Counted from the first letter of the stretch, positions 16,347 through 25,805 are shown. The stretch: 64,000 nucleotides of DNA from Pseudomonas sp. C1C7 (GCF_013359595.1 NZ_JABFMP010000014.1:1-64000); one strand, 5' to 3'. The notes: generated by a model from the sequence alone, not told the origin. Translations and numbers: made by a program.

Positions 16347-17570
16347 ATGGCCAGCACTTCCAACCAACCCCGCCATGCGATCTGGCTGCCGATCCTCGCC
16401 GGCCTCTGCGCCAGCCTGGTGAGCATCGGCCTGGCGCGATTTGCCTACACGCCGCTGATTCCCTCGCTGATCCAGGCCCATTGGTTTTCCGCCAGCGACG
16501 TGGTGTACCTCGGTGCCGCCAACCTGGTGGGTTACCTGATCGGCGCCCTGATCGGTCATCCCCTCGCTCGCCGCACGTCGAACAGAACCGCCCTGCGCCT
16601 GATGATGCTGGCGGTGACCCTGGCATTTTTCGCCTGTGCCTTCCCGCTCTCGGTGAGCTGGTTCTTCGGCTGGCGCCTGCTGTCCGGGATCGCCGGCGGC
16701 GCGATCATGGTGCTGGTGGCGGCGACGGTGCTGCCCCATGTGCCGGCCGCGCGCCGGGGCCTGGCCAGTGGCGCGATCTTTCTCGGCATCGGCCTGGGCA
16801 TCGCGGGCTCCGGGACCCTCGTGCCGCCGCTGCTGAGCCTGGGCTTGCAGCAAACCTGGCTGGGCCTGGGCGCGCTGGCGCTGGTGCTGACGTCGATGAG
16901 CTGGTTTGGCTGGCCCTCCTCCGCGCCCCATGCAACTGCAGCGACAGTCACGACCCAACCGAAGCCAATGAATCCGGGCGTGTACCTGCTGTTCGCCCAA
17001 TACGCGCTGATGGCGGCCGGGCTGGTGCCGGCGATGGTGTTCCTGGTGGATTACGTGGCCCGCGGCCTCGGTGCCGGGCAACAGGTCGGCGCGATGGTCT
17101 GGGTGATGTACGGCCTTGGCGCGATTGTGGGACCGGTGAGCTACGGGTTTCTGGCCGACCGCTTGGGCGGCCGATTGAGCATTCGCGTGGTGCTGGTGGT
17201 GCAGGCGATCGCGGTCGGCCTGCTGTCGGTTTCCAGCACCTTTGCGGCACTGGCCCTGCTGGCGGTGATCATCGGCTCCTTTCCACCAGGCATTGTGCCG
17301 CTGGCGCTGGCCCGGGTGCATGAACTGATTCCCGAACATCACCAGCAACAGATCGCCTGGAGCCGAGCCACCGTGTCCTTCGCCACGTTCCAGGCCTTGA
17401 GCGGGTTCGCCTATTCGGCACTGTTCAATGCCAGTGGCGGGCAGCACGCGCTGATGTTCGCGATTGCGGCGGGGGCGATTGTGCTGGCGCTGGTGCTGGA
17501 GGGGGTGGCGCGGTTGCTACGCCATTCGCAAGAACGCCCCGCTCCCACACTTGATCGGTGTATGAACTGA
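16347..17570 (+). CDS. YbfB/YjiJ-family MFS transporter
   Basis: 407 residues with about 12 hydrophobic segments spanning the whole protein. The opening IWLPILAGLCASLVSIGLAR and FAYTPLIPSLI pattern is typical of the YbfB/YjiJ branch of the major facilitator superfamily; cytoplasmic loop RRTSNRTALR follows TM2. Presumed inner-membrane exporter or importer of a small organic molecule. Divergent from a LysR gene and 23 bp before a quinone oxidoreductase gene on the same strand, so the three may form one stress or detoxification unit. Confidence 0.84.
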   Translation: MASTSNQPRHAIWLPILAGLCASLVSIGLARFAYTPLIPSLIQAHWFSASDVVYLGAANLVGYLIGALIGHPLARRTSNRTALRLMMLAVTLAFFACAFPLSVSWFFGWRLLSGIAGGAIMVLVAATVLPHVPAARRGLASGAIFLGIGLGIAGSGTLVPPLLSLGLQQTWLGLGALALVLTSMSWFGWPSSAPHATAATVTTQPKPMNPGVYLLFAQYALMAAGLVPAMVFLVDYVARGLGAGQQVGAMVWVMYGLGAIVGPVSYGFLADRLGGRLSIRVVLVVQAIAVGLLSVSSTFAALALLAVIIGSFPPGIVPLALARVHELIPEHHQQQIAWSRATVSFATFQALSGFAYSALFNASGGQHALMFAIAAGAIVLALVLEGVARLLRHSQERPAPTLDRCMN

Positions 17571-17593
17571 AATTCTCTTGATAGGTACCCAAC

Positions 17594-18595
17594 ATGACAC
17601 TGCCCCAAACCATGACCCACATCGAAATCACCCACCCCGGCGCCCCCGACGTCCTGCAACCGCGCCAGGTACCGGTCCCCACCCCGGAGGCCGGCGAACT
17701 GCTGATCCGCGTACACGCCGCCGGGGTCAACCGCCCCGACGTGCTGCAACGCGCCGGCCAGTACCCGATGAAACCCGGCATGAACCCGATTCCCGGGCTG
17801 GAAGTGGCCGGTGAAGTGGTGGCCGTCGGTGCCGGTGTCAGCGAATTCGCCGTCGGCGACCGGGTCTGTGCGCTGACCAACGGTGGTGGCTATGCGCAAT
17901 ACAGCGTGGTGCCGGCCAGCCAGGCCTTGCCGATCCCCGAAGGCATGGACTGGCTGCACGCCGCGGCGATTCCGGAAACCTGCTTCACCGTCTGGGCCAA
18001 CCTGTTCGAAATGGGCGGCGCACGAAAGGGCCAGCGCGCATTGATTCACGGCGGCACCAGCGGCATCGGCACCACCGCGCTGATGCTCTGCCGCGAGTTC
18101 GGCATCGAAGCCTTCGCCACGGCGGGCAGCGCGGAAAAATGCGCAGTCGTGCGCGAACTGGGTGCCGAAGCGATCAACTATCGCGAGCAGGATTTTGCAC
18201 AGGTCATCGCTGAAAAAACCTCGGGGCGCGGAGTCGATGTGGTGCTCGACATCATGGGCGGCTCGTACCTCAACGACAACGTCACGGCCCTGGCAATGGA
18301 AGGTCGGCTGGTGATGCTGGGCTTCCTCGGCGGCGCGGTGGCCAAGGATGTCAACTTGCTGGCGATCATGGCCAAGCGTGCTTCGGTCACAGGGTCGTTG
18401 TTGCGTTCACGGACGAAGGAAGAGAAGGCCGAGATTGCCCGACAGTTGCGCGAAAACGTCTGGCCGGTGCTGGCTGCCGGTCGATGCCTGCCCGTGATCG
18501 ACAAGGTCTACCCGCTGGCCGACGCGTCGCTGGCCCATGCGCGGATGGAGGCCGGCGATCACGTTGGCAAGATTGTGTTGAGCGTCTCTCAGTAA
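17594..18595 (+). CDS. NAD(P)H-quinone oxidoreductase, PIG3-type MDR family
   Basis: 333 residues, medium-chain dehydrogenase/reductase without zinc ligands. GroES-like domain first ([28 protein letters not shown]), then the Rossmann domain ([20 protein letters not shown]). This matches the PIG3/zeta-crystallin group that reduces quinones with NADPH. It starts 23 bp after the MFS gene and is probably co-transcribed with it. Its last 7 bp overlap the end of the convergent deoC gene. An ATG six codons downstream is an alternative start. Confidence 0.86.
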   Translation: MTLPQTMTHIEITHPGAPDVLQPRQVPVPTPEAGELLIRVHAAGVNRPDVLQRAGQYPMKPGMNPIPGLEVAGEVVAVGAGVSEFAVGDRVCALTNGGGYAQYSVVPASQALPIPEGMDWLHAAAIPETCFTVWANLFEMGGARKGQRALIHGGTSGIGTTALMLCREFGIEAFATAGSAEKCAVVRELGAEAINYREQDFAQVIAEKTSGRGVDVVLDIMGGSYLNDNVTALAMEGRLVMLGFLGGAVAKDVNLLAIMAKRASVTGSLLRSRTKEEKAEIARQLRENVWPVLAAGRCLPVIDKVYPLADASLAHARMEAGDHVGKIVLSVSQ

Positions 18596-19272
18596 CCCTC
18601 ACCCGCTGCCTGCGCGCCACTGATGATGGCGATACCGGAACTGGTGCCCAAACGCGTGGCACCCGCTTCGATCATCGCCACTGCGGTCGGGTAATCACGT
18701 ACACCGCCCGAGGCCTTGACGCCGATTCCGGCCCCCACCGTCCGACGCATGAGCGCCACGTCATCCACGGTGGCGCCACTGCGGCTGAAACCGGTGGAGG
18801 TTTTGACGAACGCTACGTTCAGCTCGCGGCAAATCTCGCAGGCCTTCACTTTTTCGGCGTCGTTGAGCAGGCAGGTTTCCAGGATGACTTTCAATGGCAC
18901 GCTGCCGCAGGCTTGCTTGACCAGGGCGATATCGTCGTGGACCAGATCGAACAGACCGTCCTTCAACCAACCGATGTTCAACACCATATCGATCTCCCCC
19001 GCCCCGGCGGCAATCGCCCGCTCGGCCTCGAAGGCTTTGCTGTCACTCAGACCGGCCCCCAGCGGGAAACCCACCACCGCGCACACTTTGACGCTCTGCC
19101 CGGCCAGGCTCTGCGCCGCATGGGGCACTTGCCCCGAGTTCACGCACACCGAATAAAAACCGTGCTCCTGCGCTTCACGGCACAGGGTCGCGATTTGTTC
19201 GCGGGAAGCATCGGGTGCCAGCAGCGTATGATCGATGAATTGCGCCAAGGCCTGAGGTTCAAGGTGTGCCAT
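18589..19272 (-). CDS. deoC: Deoxyribose-phosphate aldolase
   Basis: 227 residues. DeoC cleaves 2-deoxyribose 5-phosphate to glyceraldehyde 3-phosphate and acetaldehyde. The Schiff-base lysine is Lys157 in FVKTSTGFS, the second lysine Lys186 in [10 protein letters not shown], and Asp95 lies in [12 protein letters not shown] at 19272 follows CAGGAG. It is divergent from the DeoR-type gene; the gap carries the TGTTA-N6-TAACA operator also found before the kinase-permease operon, so both units should answer to the same repressor. Confidence 0.94.
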   Translation of the reverse strand: MAHLEPQALAQFIDHTLLAPDASREQIATLCREAQEHGFYSVCVNSGQVPHAAQSLAGQSVKVCAVVGFPLGAGLSDSKAFEAERAIAAGAGEIDMVLNIGWLKDGLFDLVHDDIALVKQACGSVPLKVILETCLLNDAEKVKACEICRELNVAFVKTSTGFSRSGATVDDVALMRRTVGAGIGVKASGGVRDYPTAVAMIEAGATRLGTSSGIAIISGAQAAGEGY

Positions 19273-19359
19273 CGCGAAAACTCCTGTTTGTGTATTCAAA
19301 TGCCCCTGCGCCACAATCATGGATCAATCGCGCAAAAACGTTACAAAAATCACATTTAA

Positions 19360-19375
19360 TGTTACTTATTTAACA
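19360..19375. promoter_or_regulatory. DeoR-type operator candidate, copy 1
   Basis: TGTTACTTATTTAACA, inverted repeat TGTTA-N6-TAACA in the AT-rich gap between divergent deoC and the regulator gene. It matches TGTTATTTAAATAACA at 23579-23594 at 13 of 16 positions, with both half-sites identical. Confidence 0.65.
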
Positions 19376-19393
19376 CCAACAATCAACCCCGGA

Positions 19394-20164
19394 ATGCCTG
19401 TGGACAGTAAAAAAGCCGAGCGCCTCAAGCTTATTCAACAAGCCCTGCAAGACCAGAGCGCCATTCACCTGCGCGAAATGGCGGCCTTGCTGGACGTTTC
19501 GGAGATGACCCTGCGCCGCGACCTGAGCAAGTACACCGAGCACTTGCGACTGCTGGGCGGGTACATCACCAAAATCCACGACGGCAACGAACCCGGCGAT
19601 TACCGGGTGGCCGAACAGGACACCCGGCACGTCGAGGAGAAACGCCGGATCGGCAAGCTGGCGGCCGGTTTCATTCAGCCCGGCGATACGGTGTTCTTCG
19701 ACTGCGGCACCACCACGCCTTTCGTGGTGGACTTCATTCCCGACGAACTGGAGTTCACCGCCGTGTGCAATTCCCTGAACGTGCTGCTCAAACTCTCGCA
19801 AAAGCCCAACTGCCACATCGTGGTCTGCGGCGGCACGTTCCACCGCAAGAACCAGGTGTTCGAGAACCAGAGCGAAACCGGCATCCTCGACAGCGTGCGC
19901 CTGACCTGGGCCTTTGTGTCCGCTGCCGGGATCAGCCAGGACTTCGGCGTGACCTGCTTCAACTTCAATGAAGTGGAAGTCAAGCAGAAAGTCCTGCGCC
20001 AGGCGCAGCAGCGTTTGCTGCTGGCCGATCACAGCAAGTTCGACACTGTGCGTACCGCACATTTCGCTGCCCTGGAAGACTTCCAATACATCGTCAGCGA
20101 CAAGAAAATCCCCAAGGCTTATCGCGACGCCATTGCTGCCAATGGTGCGCAATTGATCATCTGA
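19394..20164 (+). CDS. DeoR-family transcriptional regulator of deoxyribose genes
   Basis: 256 residues. N-terminal DeoR winged helix (RLKLIQQALQDQSAIHLREM, LDVSEMTLRRDLSK), then the sugar-phosphate sensor domain with DCGTTTPFVVDFIP and HIVVCGG. The likely effector is deoxyribose 5-phosphate, by analogy with DeoR. ATG at 19394 is chosen at the family's usual N-terminus; a longer frame would run through the operator. Divergent from deoC; its last 8 bp overlap the end of the convergent epimerase-like gene, so the regulator sits inside the regulon it probably controls. Confidence 0.86.
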   Translation: MPVDSKKAERLKLIQQALQDQSAIHLREMAALLDVSEMTLRRDLSKYTEHLRLLGGYITKIHDGNEPGDYRVAEQDTRHVEEKRRIGKLAAGFIQPGDTVFFDCGTTTPFVVDFIPDELEFTAVCNSLNVLLKLSQKPNCHIVVCGGTFHRKNQVFENQSETGILDSVRLTWAFVSAAGISQDFGVTCFNFNEVEVKQKVLRQAQQRLLLADHSKFDTVRTAHFAALEDFQYIVSDKKIPKAYRDAIAANGAQLII

Positions 20165-21215
20165 TCAGGGCCTGTTGTTCCTCGGCACTGAGGTAGCCGG
20201 TGGTGACGCTGAACGCCGCCTTCGCTCCGGCTGCCAACGTGCGAACATAGCCCTTTGCCGACTCTGCGCGATAACCTTCCGGCTCGCAGGTGGCAGGCAA
20301 TACGAACGCCGCCACCTGCTGATCCGGATTGTGCAAAATCCAGCGGGCGGCATGCTCGAACTGGTCAGGGCGATAGCGGGTATAGAACGCCGCGCCATCG
20401 GCATGGCTCAGCAGAAAATGCGCATGCCCCGTAGAGTCGGCCCGTACGCCGTCGAAAAAGAACACGATTTCCGGATCGTAAAGCTCCGGCTGATCCAGGC
20501 ACTGAAACTGCTCGGGTTTCAGCGCCAACTGATCCATGTAAGCACTCCATGCCGGCGTTGGCTTGACGTGCGCCGGAACGCTGGTGCGCAAGCGCACGCG
20601 TTCCAATCCAAGGGGTTCGACGAATCGCCCGCCTTCGACGTAGGCGTAATTCATGTGCGCCATGTACATCAGGTCCATGGGTTTTGCCGCCAGATTGCTC
20701 ACCCGCATGTCGATGTCGAACAGCCCCGAATCCGCACGCAATGTCACGCTCGGACTGGCCCGATAGCGATCGCCAAAACCCTGCACGTATTCGTACTCGC
20801 CGCCTACTCGCAGGAAACTCCCTTCCTCCCCTTCGCCCACCTCCAGCCAGGCACTGTCCATGGCCGCGCAAGGCATTTCGCCGTGCAGCGGATGATCGTC
20901 CTCGGGGCTCGGGCAGCCATTGCGCAGCAAACCACTGTGAAACATGAAACAACCATAGGTGCCGATCACCGTCGGACTGGGTCGGGGCTGACTGAACAGG
21001 TTTTTCATGGTCAGGTCGCAACCGTCGAATACGGCGGACCAGATCATCTGCCCCTGATAGGGCAGCACGATCACATGCCCGCGACTGTTCGCCACCTCAA
21101 CCGCCAGCACTCCGCCGGGATAAACCCAGGCGCTGACCTTGAAAGCCGCAGACTCCAGCAGCGTCTTGCGCGCTTCGCCGAACATCGCCTGATGAAGATT
21201 GATCCGCGTGCTCAT
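20157..21215 (-). CDS. Aldose 1-epimerase-like protein (DUF4432-type)
   Basis: 352 residues. The fold signature is a galactose-mutarotase-like beta-sandwich: VLPYQGQMIWSAVFDG, GCFMFHSGLLRNG, HPLHGEMPCA, and later GHAHFLLSHADG. In the operon its role would be anomer conversion of deoxyribose or another step helping its use. The last gene of kinase-permease-epimerase; its ATG overlaps the permease stop (ATGA, 4 bp), implying coupled translation. Its 3' end overlaps the regulator gene by 8 bp. Equivalence to Salmonella DeoX or a DeoM-type mutarotase is only a possibility. Confidence 0.78.
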   Translation of the reverse strand: MSTRINLHQAMFGEARKTLLESAAFKVSAWVYPGGVLAVEVANSRGHVIVLPYQGQMIWSAVFDGCDLTMKNLFSQPRPSPTVIGTYGCFMFHSGLLRNGCPSPEDDHPLHGEMPCAAMDSAWLEVGEGEEGSFLRVGGEYEYVQGFGDRYRASPSVTLRADSGLFDIDMRVSNLAAKPMDLMYMAHMNYAYVEGGRFVEPLGLERVRLRTSVPAHVKPTPAWSAYMDQLALKPEQFQCLDQPELYDPEIVFFFDGVRADSTGHAHFLLSHADGAAFYTRYRPDQFEHAARWILHNPDQQVAAFVLPATCEPEGYRAESAKGYVRTLAAGAKAAFSVTTGYLSAEEQQALIR

Positions 21216-22543
21216 GACGCCACCGCCGCACCCACCGGCGCGCGTTCACTCTCGCAGTGACGCAGGCAACGTACCGCGTACATCACGATCACGATGAAGC
21301 ACAGCAACGGCACGCTATAGGCCAGTTGCATGTTGCCGCCGCTGTAGTCGGACAGCAGGCCCTGGAAGATCGGAATCACCCCGCCACCGACGATGCTCAT
21401 CACCAGCAGCGAACCACCGACACCGGTGTCTTCGCCCAGGCCGTCAATGGTCAGGCCGTAGATGGTTGGCCAGCACGGGCCGAGGAACACGCTAACGCCC
21501 ACCGCCGCATACACCGCGGTGATGTTCGGCACCACAATGGTGTAAGCCAGCAACAGGATGCACAGCACGCCGTACACCGCGAGTACCTTGGCCGGGTGCA
21601 ACTTGCGCATCAGCACATTGGCGATCATTTTGCCGACGAAATAAGCGGCGAACGTGGTCAACAGGAACCATGAGGCACTGCGCTCGTTCATGCCACCCAG
21701 TTGCATGGCCAGGCGAATGGTGAAACTCCAAACGCCCACCTGGGCACCGACGTACAGGAACTGCGCCAACACGCCAAAGGTGAAACGCGGGTTGCGGCGC
21801 AAACGCGAAAGGCTCGCCCCCAGGCGGGTGGTTTTCTTGCTGACCGGCTGGTTGCCTTTGCAGGAGGGGAAACGGGTGATGGCGATCAGGATGAACATCA
21901 GCACCAGCACCGCAATCATCCATTTGTACGGCAGCAAGGTGGACTGGATCATTTGCAGTTGCTGAATGGCGGCCTCCGACGCGCTCATTTGCGTCAGCTG
22001 CTCATGGGTCGCATCGGTGTCCTTGAACATCACGAAGCTGCCGACGTAGACCCCGGCCATCGCGCCGAACGGGTGGAACGTCTGGGAAATGTTCAGGCGA
22101 CGGGTACCGGTTTCCCGTGGCCCCATCAAGGTCGAATAGGTGTTGCAAGCGGTCTCGAGGAACGACAGACCGGCCGCGATCACGAACAGCGCCAACAGAA
22201 ACATGCCGTATTTGGCTGTGGAGGCCGCGGGGAAGAACAGCAGGCAACCGAACATGTACAACATCAGACCGATCAGGATGGTGGTCTTGTAACTGAACCG
22301 GCGAACCACCAAAGCGGCGGGGATCGCCACGAAGAAATACCCCAGGTAAAACGCCGACTGCACGAATGCCGTCTGGAAATCGCTGAGCAGGAAGGCCTTC
22401 TTGAAATGCGCGATGAGCACGTCGTTCATGCTCGCGGCTGCTGCCCACAACGCGAAGATGCTGCACAGCAGGATAAAGGCGAACCACGGCGTGCGGTTCA
22501 GGTAGAAGCCATCGGGCGTCTGTTGGAGCGGAGGCTTTGTCAT
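21212..22543 (-). CDS. deoP: FucP-type sugar MFS permease, probable deoxyribose transporter
   Basis: 443 residues, about 12 membrane segments. The FucP family marks are present: ASMNDVLIAHFKKAFLLSDF near residues 38-57, AALVVRRFSYKTTILIG, and SFLETACNTYSTLMGP in TM5. It is an inner-membrane sugar/H+ symporter. Placement between a ribokinase-family gene and a mutarotase-like gene, all under a DeoR operator, points to 2-deoxyribose as substrate. The gene symbol rests on this context. Gap to the kinase gene is 44 bp. Confidence 0.82.
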   Translation of the reverse strand: MTKPPLQQTPDGFYLNRTPWFAFILLCSIFALWAAAASMNDVLIAHFKKAFLLSDFQTAFVQSAFYLGYFFVAIPAALVVRRFSYKTTILIGLMLYMFGCLLFFPAASTAKYGMFLLALFVIAAGLSFLETACNTYSTLMGPRETGTRRLNISQTFHPFGAMAGVYVGSFVMFKDTDATHEQLTQMSASEAAIQQLQMIQSTLLPYKWMIAVLVLMFILIAITRFPSCKGNQPVSKKTTRLGASLSRLRRNPRFTFGVLAQFLYVGAQVGVWSFTIRLAMQLGGMNERSASWFLLTTFAAYFVGKMIANVLMRKLHPAKVLAVYGVLCILLLAYTIVVPNITAVYAAVGVSVFLGPCWPTIYGLTIDGLGEDTGVGGSLLVMSIVGGGVIPIFQGLLSDYSGGNMQLAYSVPLLCFIVIVMYAVRCLRHCESERAPVGAAVAS

Positions 22544-22587
22544 TGTTGTTCTCCGTGATCAATGTGGGAAAGGTGCAGCGAGTTGAA

Positions 22588-23526
22588 TCACTTCGACGCC
22601 GAAGCGCCGAAGCTGCGCTGAAATTCAGCGAATGCGGGTGCGTCCGGGTAAGACGTCTGAGTGCCCAGGCCCATGACCGAACAGGCGGAGTACGCCACGG
22701 CGCGGGTCATGGCGGCGCGAATGTCGCGCTCCTGGCTCCAGTGCTGGATGAAGCAACCGATGAACGCGTCCCCTGCCCCGGTGGTATCGCGGGCGGCAAC
22801 CCGCAGGCCGGGAATCTGAAACTCTCCTTCTTCGCCGACATACAGCGCGCCCTGCTCGCCGAGGGTCACGATCACATGGCGAATTCCGTCGGCCACCAGC
22901 GATCGGGCGGCGTTGCGCGCCGATTCCGGCGAGTTCACGGGCTGGCCGCTGATCAGCGCCAGTTCAGATTCGTTGGGCACCAGGAAATCCAGCTGCGCCA
23001 AGTGTTGACGGCTCAGGCCTGCCAGGGCTGGCGCCGGATTGAGCAGCACAGGAATGTTGTGTTCACGGGCGAACTCGATGGCGTGGTAAACGGTCTCGAG
23101 GTTGATTTCCAACTGGAGAACGATCAGCGAGCACTCGCGCAGCGCGTCGGCGGCGTTGTCGATGTCCGTCGGCACGAGGTGCGCGTTGGCACCTTTGACG
23201 ATGAGGATGCTGTTATGGGAATCGGCCTGAACAAAGATCGGCGCCACGCCACTGGACACACCCGGCACCCGCTGCACATGGTGGGTGTCGATGCCAAAGC
23301 GCTGAAAGTTGGCCAGGGTATTGTCGGCAAACATGTCATCGCCGACTTTGGTCAGCATCAACACATCGGCGCCCAGCTTGGCTGCCGCCACCGCCTGATT
23401 GGCACCCTTGCCACCGCAACCGAGGGCGAATCCCGGCGCTTCGAGCGTCTCGCCCTGAGCCGGCATGCGATCGATGTAGGTGATCAGGTCCACCATGTTG
23501 CTGCCGATGACTGCGATCTTGCTCAT
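22588..23526 (-). CDS. deoK: Ribokinase-family sugar kinase, probable deoxyribokinase
   Basis: 312 residues of the PfkB family. Signature 1 is [18 protein letters not shown] near residue 40; signature 2, DTTGAGDAFIGCF, near 250 includes the catalytic Asp. The second such kinase in this window is rbsK at 44152, clearly in a ribose operon, so this copy in the deo cluster is best read as deoxyribokinase making the DeoC substrate. First gene of the operon; the palindrome TGTTATTTAAATAACA lies 53 bp upstream of its start. Confidence 0.82.
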   Translation of the reverse strand: MSKIAVIGSNMVDLITYIDRMPAQGETLEAPGFALGCGGKGANQAVAAAKLGADVLMLTKVGDDMFADNTLANFQRFGIDTHHVQRVPGVSSGVAPIFVQADSHNSILIVKGANAHLVPTDIDNAADALRECSLIVLQLEINLETVYHAIEFAREHNIPVLLNPAPALAGLSRQHLAQLDFLVPNESELALISGQPVNSPESARNAARSLVADGIRHVIVTLGEQGALYVGEEGEFQIPGLRVAARDTTGAGDAFIGCFIQHWSQERDIRAAMTRAVAYSACSVMGLGTQTSYPDAPAFAEFQRSFGASASK

Positions 23527-23578
23527 TGCTTTCCCACCTTGATCCGGCTGGCCAGGATGCTGCCTGGCGTTTTTGTTT

Positions 23579-23594
23579 TGTTATTTAAATAACA
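23579..23594. promoter_or_regulatory. DeoR-type operator candidate, copy 2
   Basis: TGTTATTTAAATAACA is a perfect 16-bp palindrome in the promoter region of the kinase-permease-epimerase operon, in an AT-rich stretch. It pairs with the copy at 19360-19375. Confidence 0.7.
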
Positions 23595-23659
23595 TTTTTT
23601 GTGATTATTCAATCTTTTTCATTAAGCATGCCTTGCTTGCTGGACAGGCGGGTGTACAG

Positions 23660-23716
23660 CCAACATTGATGGTGACTGACACACCGCCTTCGCGGGCAAG
23701 CCTCGCTCCTGCAGGG
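23660..23716. repeat. Partial REP element (one arm)
   Basis: GACTGACACACCGCCTTCGC followed by GGGCAAGCCTCGCTCCTGCAG is the right half of the REP unit; the matching left arm is absent. The remaining intergenic bases up to 23816 show no gene. Confidence 0.55.
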
Positions 23717-23816
23717 TCTGGGGTTACGGGCGGGAATGGGTGCGTGCAGATCATGCGGATGGTCGAAATTTTCCCCGCCCGCTGCGCGCATCTGTTAAAA
23801 CGCGGTCTTTCCCTCC

Positions 23817-24791
23817 ATGCCGGTGCCGCTCTTGATGCCAACCGCCCTTTTCACTCGTCTGCGCCGTCGCTGGCTGGCGACGTTGTGCATGGCTGCGCTG
23901 GTCGTCGGCCTGCCGGTGAGTTGCGGCGCACTCAAATACAAAGAGCGCGAACTGCTGTTCCGCATCGAGCCGGGCACGGCGAGCTGGTATCGCGGCTTGC
24001 CGCAGGATGTGCAGGAGTTCGACATCAAACCCGCCAGCTTCAAGGCCGGGCAAAGCCTGCACGCCTGGTGGTGGCCGGCCGCCCGTCGTGACGCGCCATC
24101 GATCCTCTACCTGCACGGCGTGCGCTGGAACCTCACCGGCCAGGCCTTCCGCATCGAACAATTGCGCGCCATGGGCTATTCGGTGCTGGCAATCGACTAC
24201 CGTGGATTCGGCCAGAGCAAGGGCGACCTGCCCTCCGAAGCCAGCGTCTACGAAGACGCCCGGGCAGCCTGGGAGCGCTTCACGCAGATGCAACCGGACG
24301 CCAACAAACGCCTGATCTACGGTCACTCCCTGGGTGGCGCCGTGGCCATCGACCTTGCGGCAGAGCTGGCCGCACAAGCGAAAAAGGACAAGACCGCAGT
24401 CCCGGTGCGCGGTCTGGTGATCGAGTCGACCTTCACGTCATTGGGCGATGCCGTGGCCGAAGTCGCCGGCAACAATCTGCCGGTCAACTGGCTGCCGGTG
24501 CGCTGGCTGCTGTCGCAGAAATTCGATTCCATCGACAAGATCACCGACATCGACATGCCGCTGCTGGTGGTCCACGGCCTGGCCGATCCGTTCATGCCGT
24601 CGCGCTTCAGCCAGCAACTGTTCAATGCCGCCAACGAACCCAAGCGCCTGCTGCTGATCCCCGGCGGCACGCACAACAACAGCATGAGCCTGGGCGGCAG
24701 CCAGTATCGTCAGGCGCTTGATGGTTTGCTGAAAACCAGGCCGCCGCAGATGGCAGGATCCACCGCGCCAAAGCCCGCCCGGGAATCCTGA
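23817..24791 (+). CDS. Membrane-anchored alpha/beta hydrolase (serine aminopeptidase/BEM46-like)
   Basis: 324 residues. A signal or anchor segment at about 17-38 (WLATLCMAALVVGLPVSCGA) precedes a hydrolase fold: YLHGVRWN (oxyanion turn), DYRGFGQSKGD, nucleophile GHSLGG, acid in VHGLADPFMP, and His in IPGGTHNN. VSCGA could be a lipobox-like site, which would make it a lipoprotein. Substrate unknown. No good ribosome site precedes ATG 23817; ATG 23835 is an alternative. It converges with the AraC gene with a 3-bp gap. Confidence 0.82.
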   Translation: MPVPLLMPTALFTRLRRRWLATLCMAALVVGLPVSCGALKYKERELLFRIEPGTASWYRGLPQDVQEFDIKPASFKAGQSLHAWWWPAARRDAPSILYLHGVRWNLTGQAFRIEQLRAMGYSVLAIDYRGFGQSKGDLPSEASVYEDARAAWERFTQMQPDANKRLIYGHSLGGAVAIDLAAELAAQAKKDKTAVPVRGLVIESTFTSLGDAVAEVAGNNLPVNWLPVRWLLSQKFDSIDKITDIDMPLLVVHGLADPFMPSRFSQQLFNAANEPKRLLLIPGGTHNNSMSLGGSQYRQALDGLLKTRPPQMAGSTAPKPARES

Positions 24792-24794
24792 GGT

Positions 24795-25805
24795 CTACCC
24801 CTCATCCTGAAACCTCGCCCGATAACGCCCCGGGCTTTCCCCGGTCCATTTCTTGAAAGCCCGATGAAACGCACTCGGCTCCTGAAAACCCAGGTGTTCG
24901 GCGATGTCGCTGATGCTCGCCCGGCTCTGGCGCAGCTGCTCGAACGCCACCGCGCGGCGCACTTCGTCCTTGATCTCCTGATAGGAGCAGCCTTCACGCT
25001 CCAGCTTTCGGCGGAAAGTGCTGGGGCTCAGGTGCTGTTCGAGGGCGAAGGCCTGCAGGGTCGGCCAGTCGCTGTAATGGCTTTTGCGCAGGCGCTGATG
25101 CACCTGTGACGCCAGGCCATGCTGGTTGCGGAAGCGGATCACCAGCCATTGCGGCGCGGTGCGCAGGAACACTTTGAGCGACGCCAGGTCCTGAACCACC
25201 GGCAGGCGCAGGAAGTGGCTGGCGAATTCGATCTCGGTGCGCTCGGCGCCAAAGGTCAGGTTTGGTCCCCAGAGCAACGGATCGTCGCTCAGGGGCAGGC
25301 GCTGGTGGCGGAAGTCGGCGCGGTCGATGGGAATGCGTCGGCCGCCCAGCCAGCACAACAGGCTGATCATCAGCACCAGGAAGGTTTCTTCGCCGAAACG
25401 GCTGACGTCATCGTCTGCTGCCTGGCTTTCCAGACTGATGACCGCCCTCTTGCCGCGCACGATCAGGGTGCCGCGAAAGTCGCGCAGGAACAGGGCGAAA
25501 TTGGCCAGGCACTGGCGCATGGCCTTGTGCAGGTCCGGCTCCTGGATCAGCGCGCGGCATATCAGCGCGAACGCGCCCGGCGGCATGCCATGGGAGTCGA
25601 GCCGGAAGAACTCGTCATTGAATTCGCGGATCTGTATCAGCCACAACGCCGCGAAGGCGTTGGCCGGCACCCGCGCGGTGGGCTGCCCGATCAGCGTCGG
25701 ATCCACTCCGGCCTCCTCCAGCACGGCCTGCACCCGCCGCGGATCGCGAAGCCCGTGAATCATTGCCTGCACGAAATAGGCGGCCACCGAGTCCTTTTCC
25801 CGCAT
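24795..25805 (-). CDS. AraC-family regulator with arabinose-binding-like N-terminal domain
   Basis: 336 residues, the OruR/ArgR-like build: N-terminal domain of about 200 residues (VQAMIHGLRDPRRVQAVLEE, AFAALWLIQ) and C-terminal AraC HTH (RAVAFEQLRQSRASISDIAE, HLGFQEPSAFHRAFKKWTG). ATG at 25805 follows a GGGGAGAG stretch; the frame is open much further upstream but that part lies over the next promoter. Divergent from the 3-hydroxyacyl-CoA dehydrogenase gene at 25972, its probable target. Confidence 0.87.
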   Translation of the reverse strand: MREKDSVAAYFVQAMIHGLRDPRRVQAVLEEAGVDPTLIGQPTARVPANAFAALWLIQIREFNDEFFRLDSHGMPPGAFALICRALIQEPDLHKAMRQCLANFALFLRDFRGTLIVRGKRAVISLESQAADDDVSRFGEETFLVLMISLLCWLGGRRIPIDRADFRHQRLPLSDDPLLWGPNLTFGAERTEIEFASHFLRLPVVQDLASLKVFLRTAPQWLVIRFRNQHGLASQVHQRLRKSHYSDWPTLQAFALEQHLSPSTFRRKLEREGCSYQEIKDEVRRAVAFEQLRQSRASISDIAEHLGFQEPSAFHRAFKKWTGESPGRYRARFQDEG

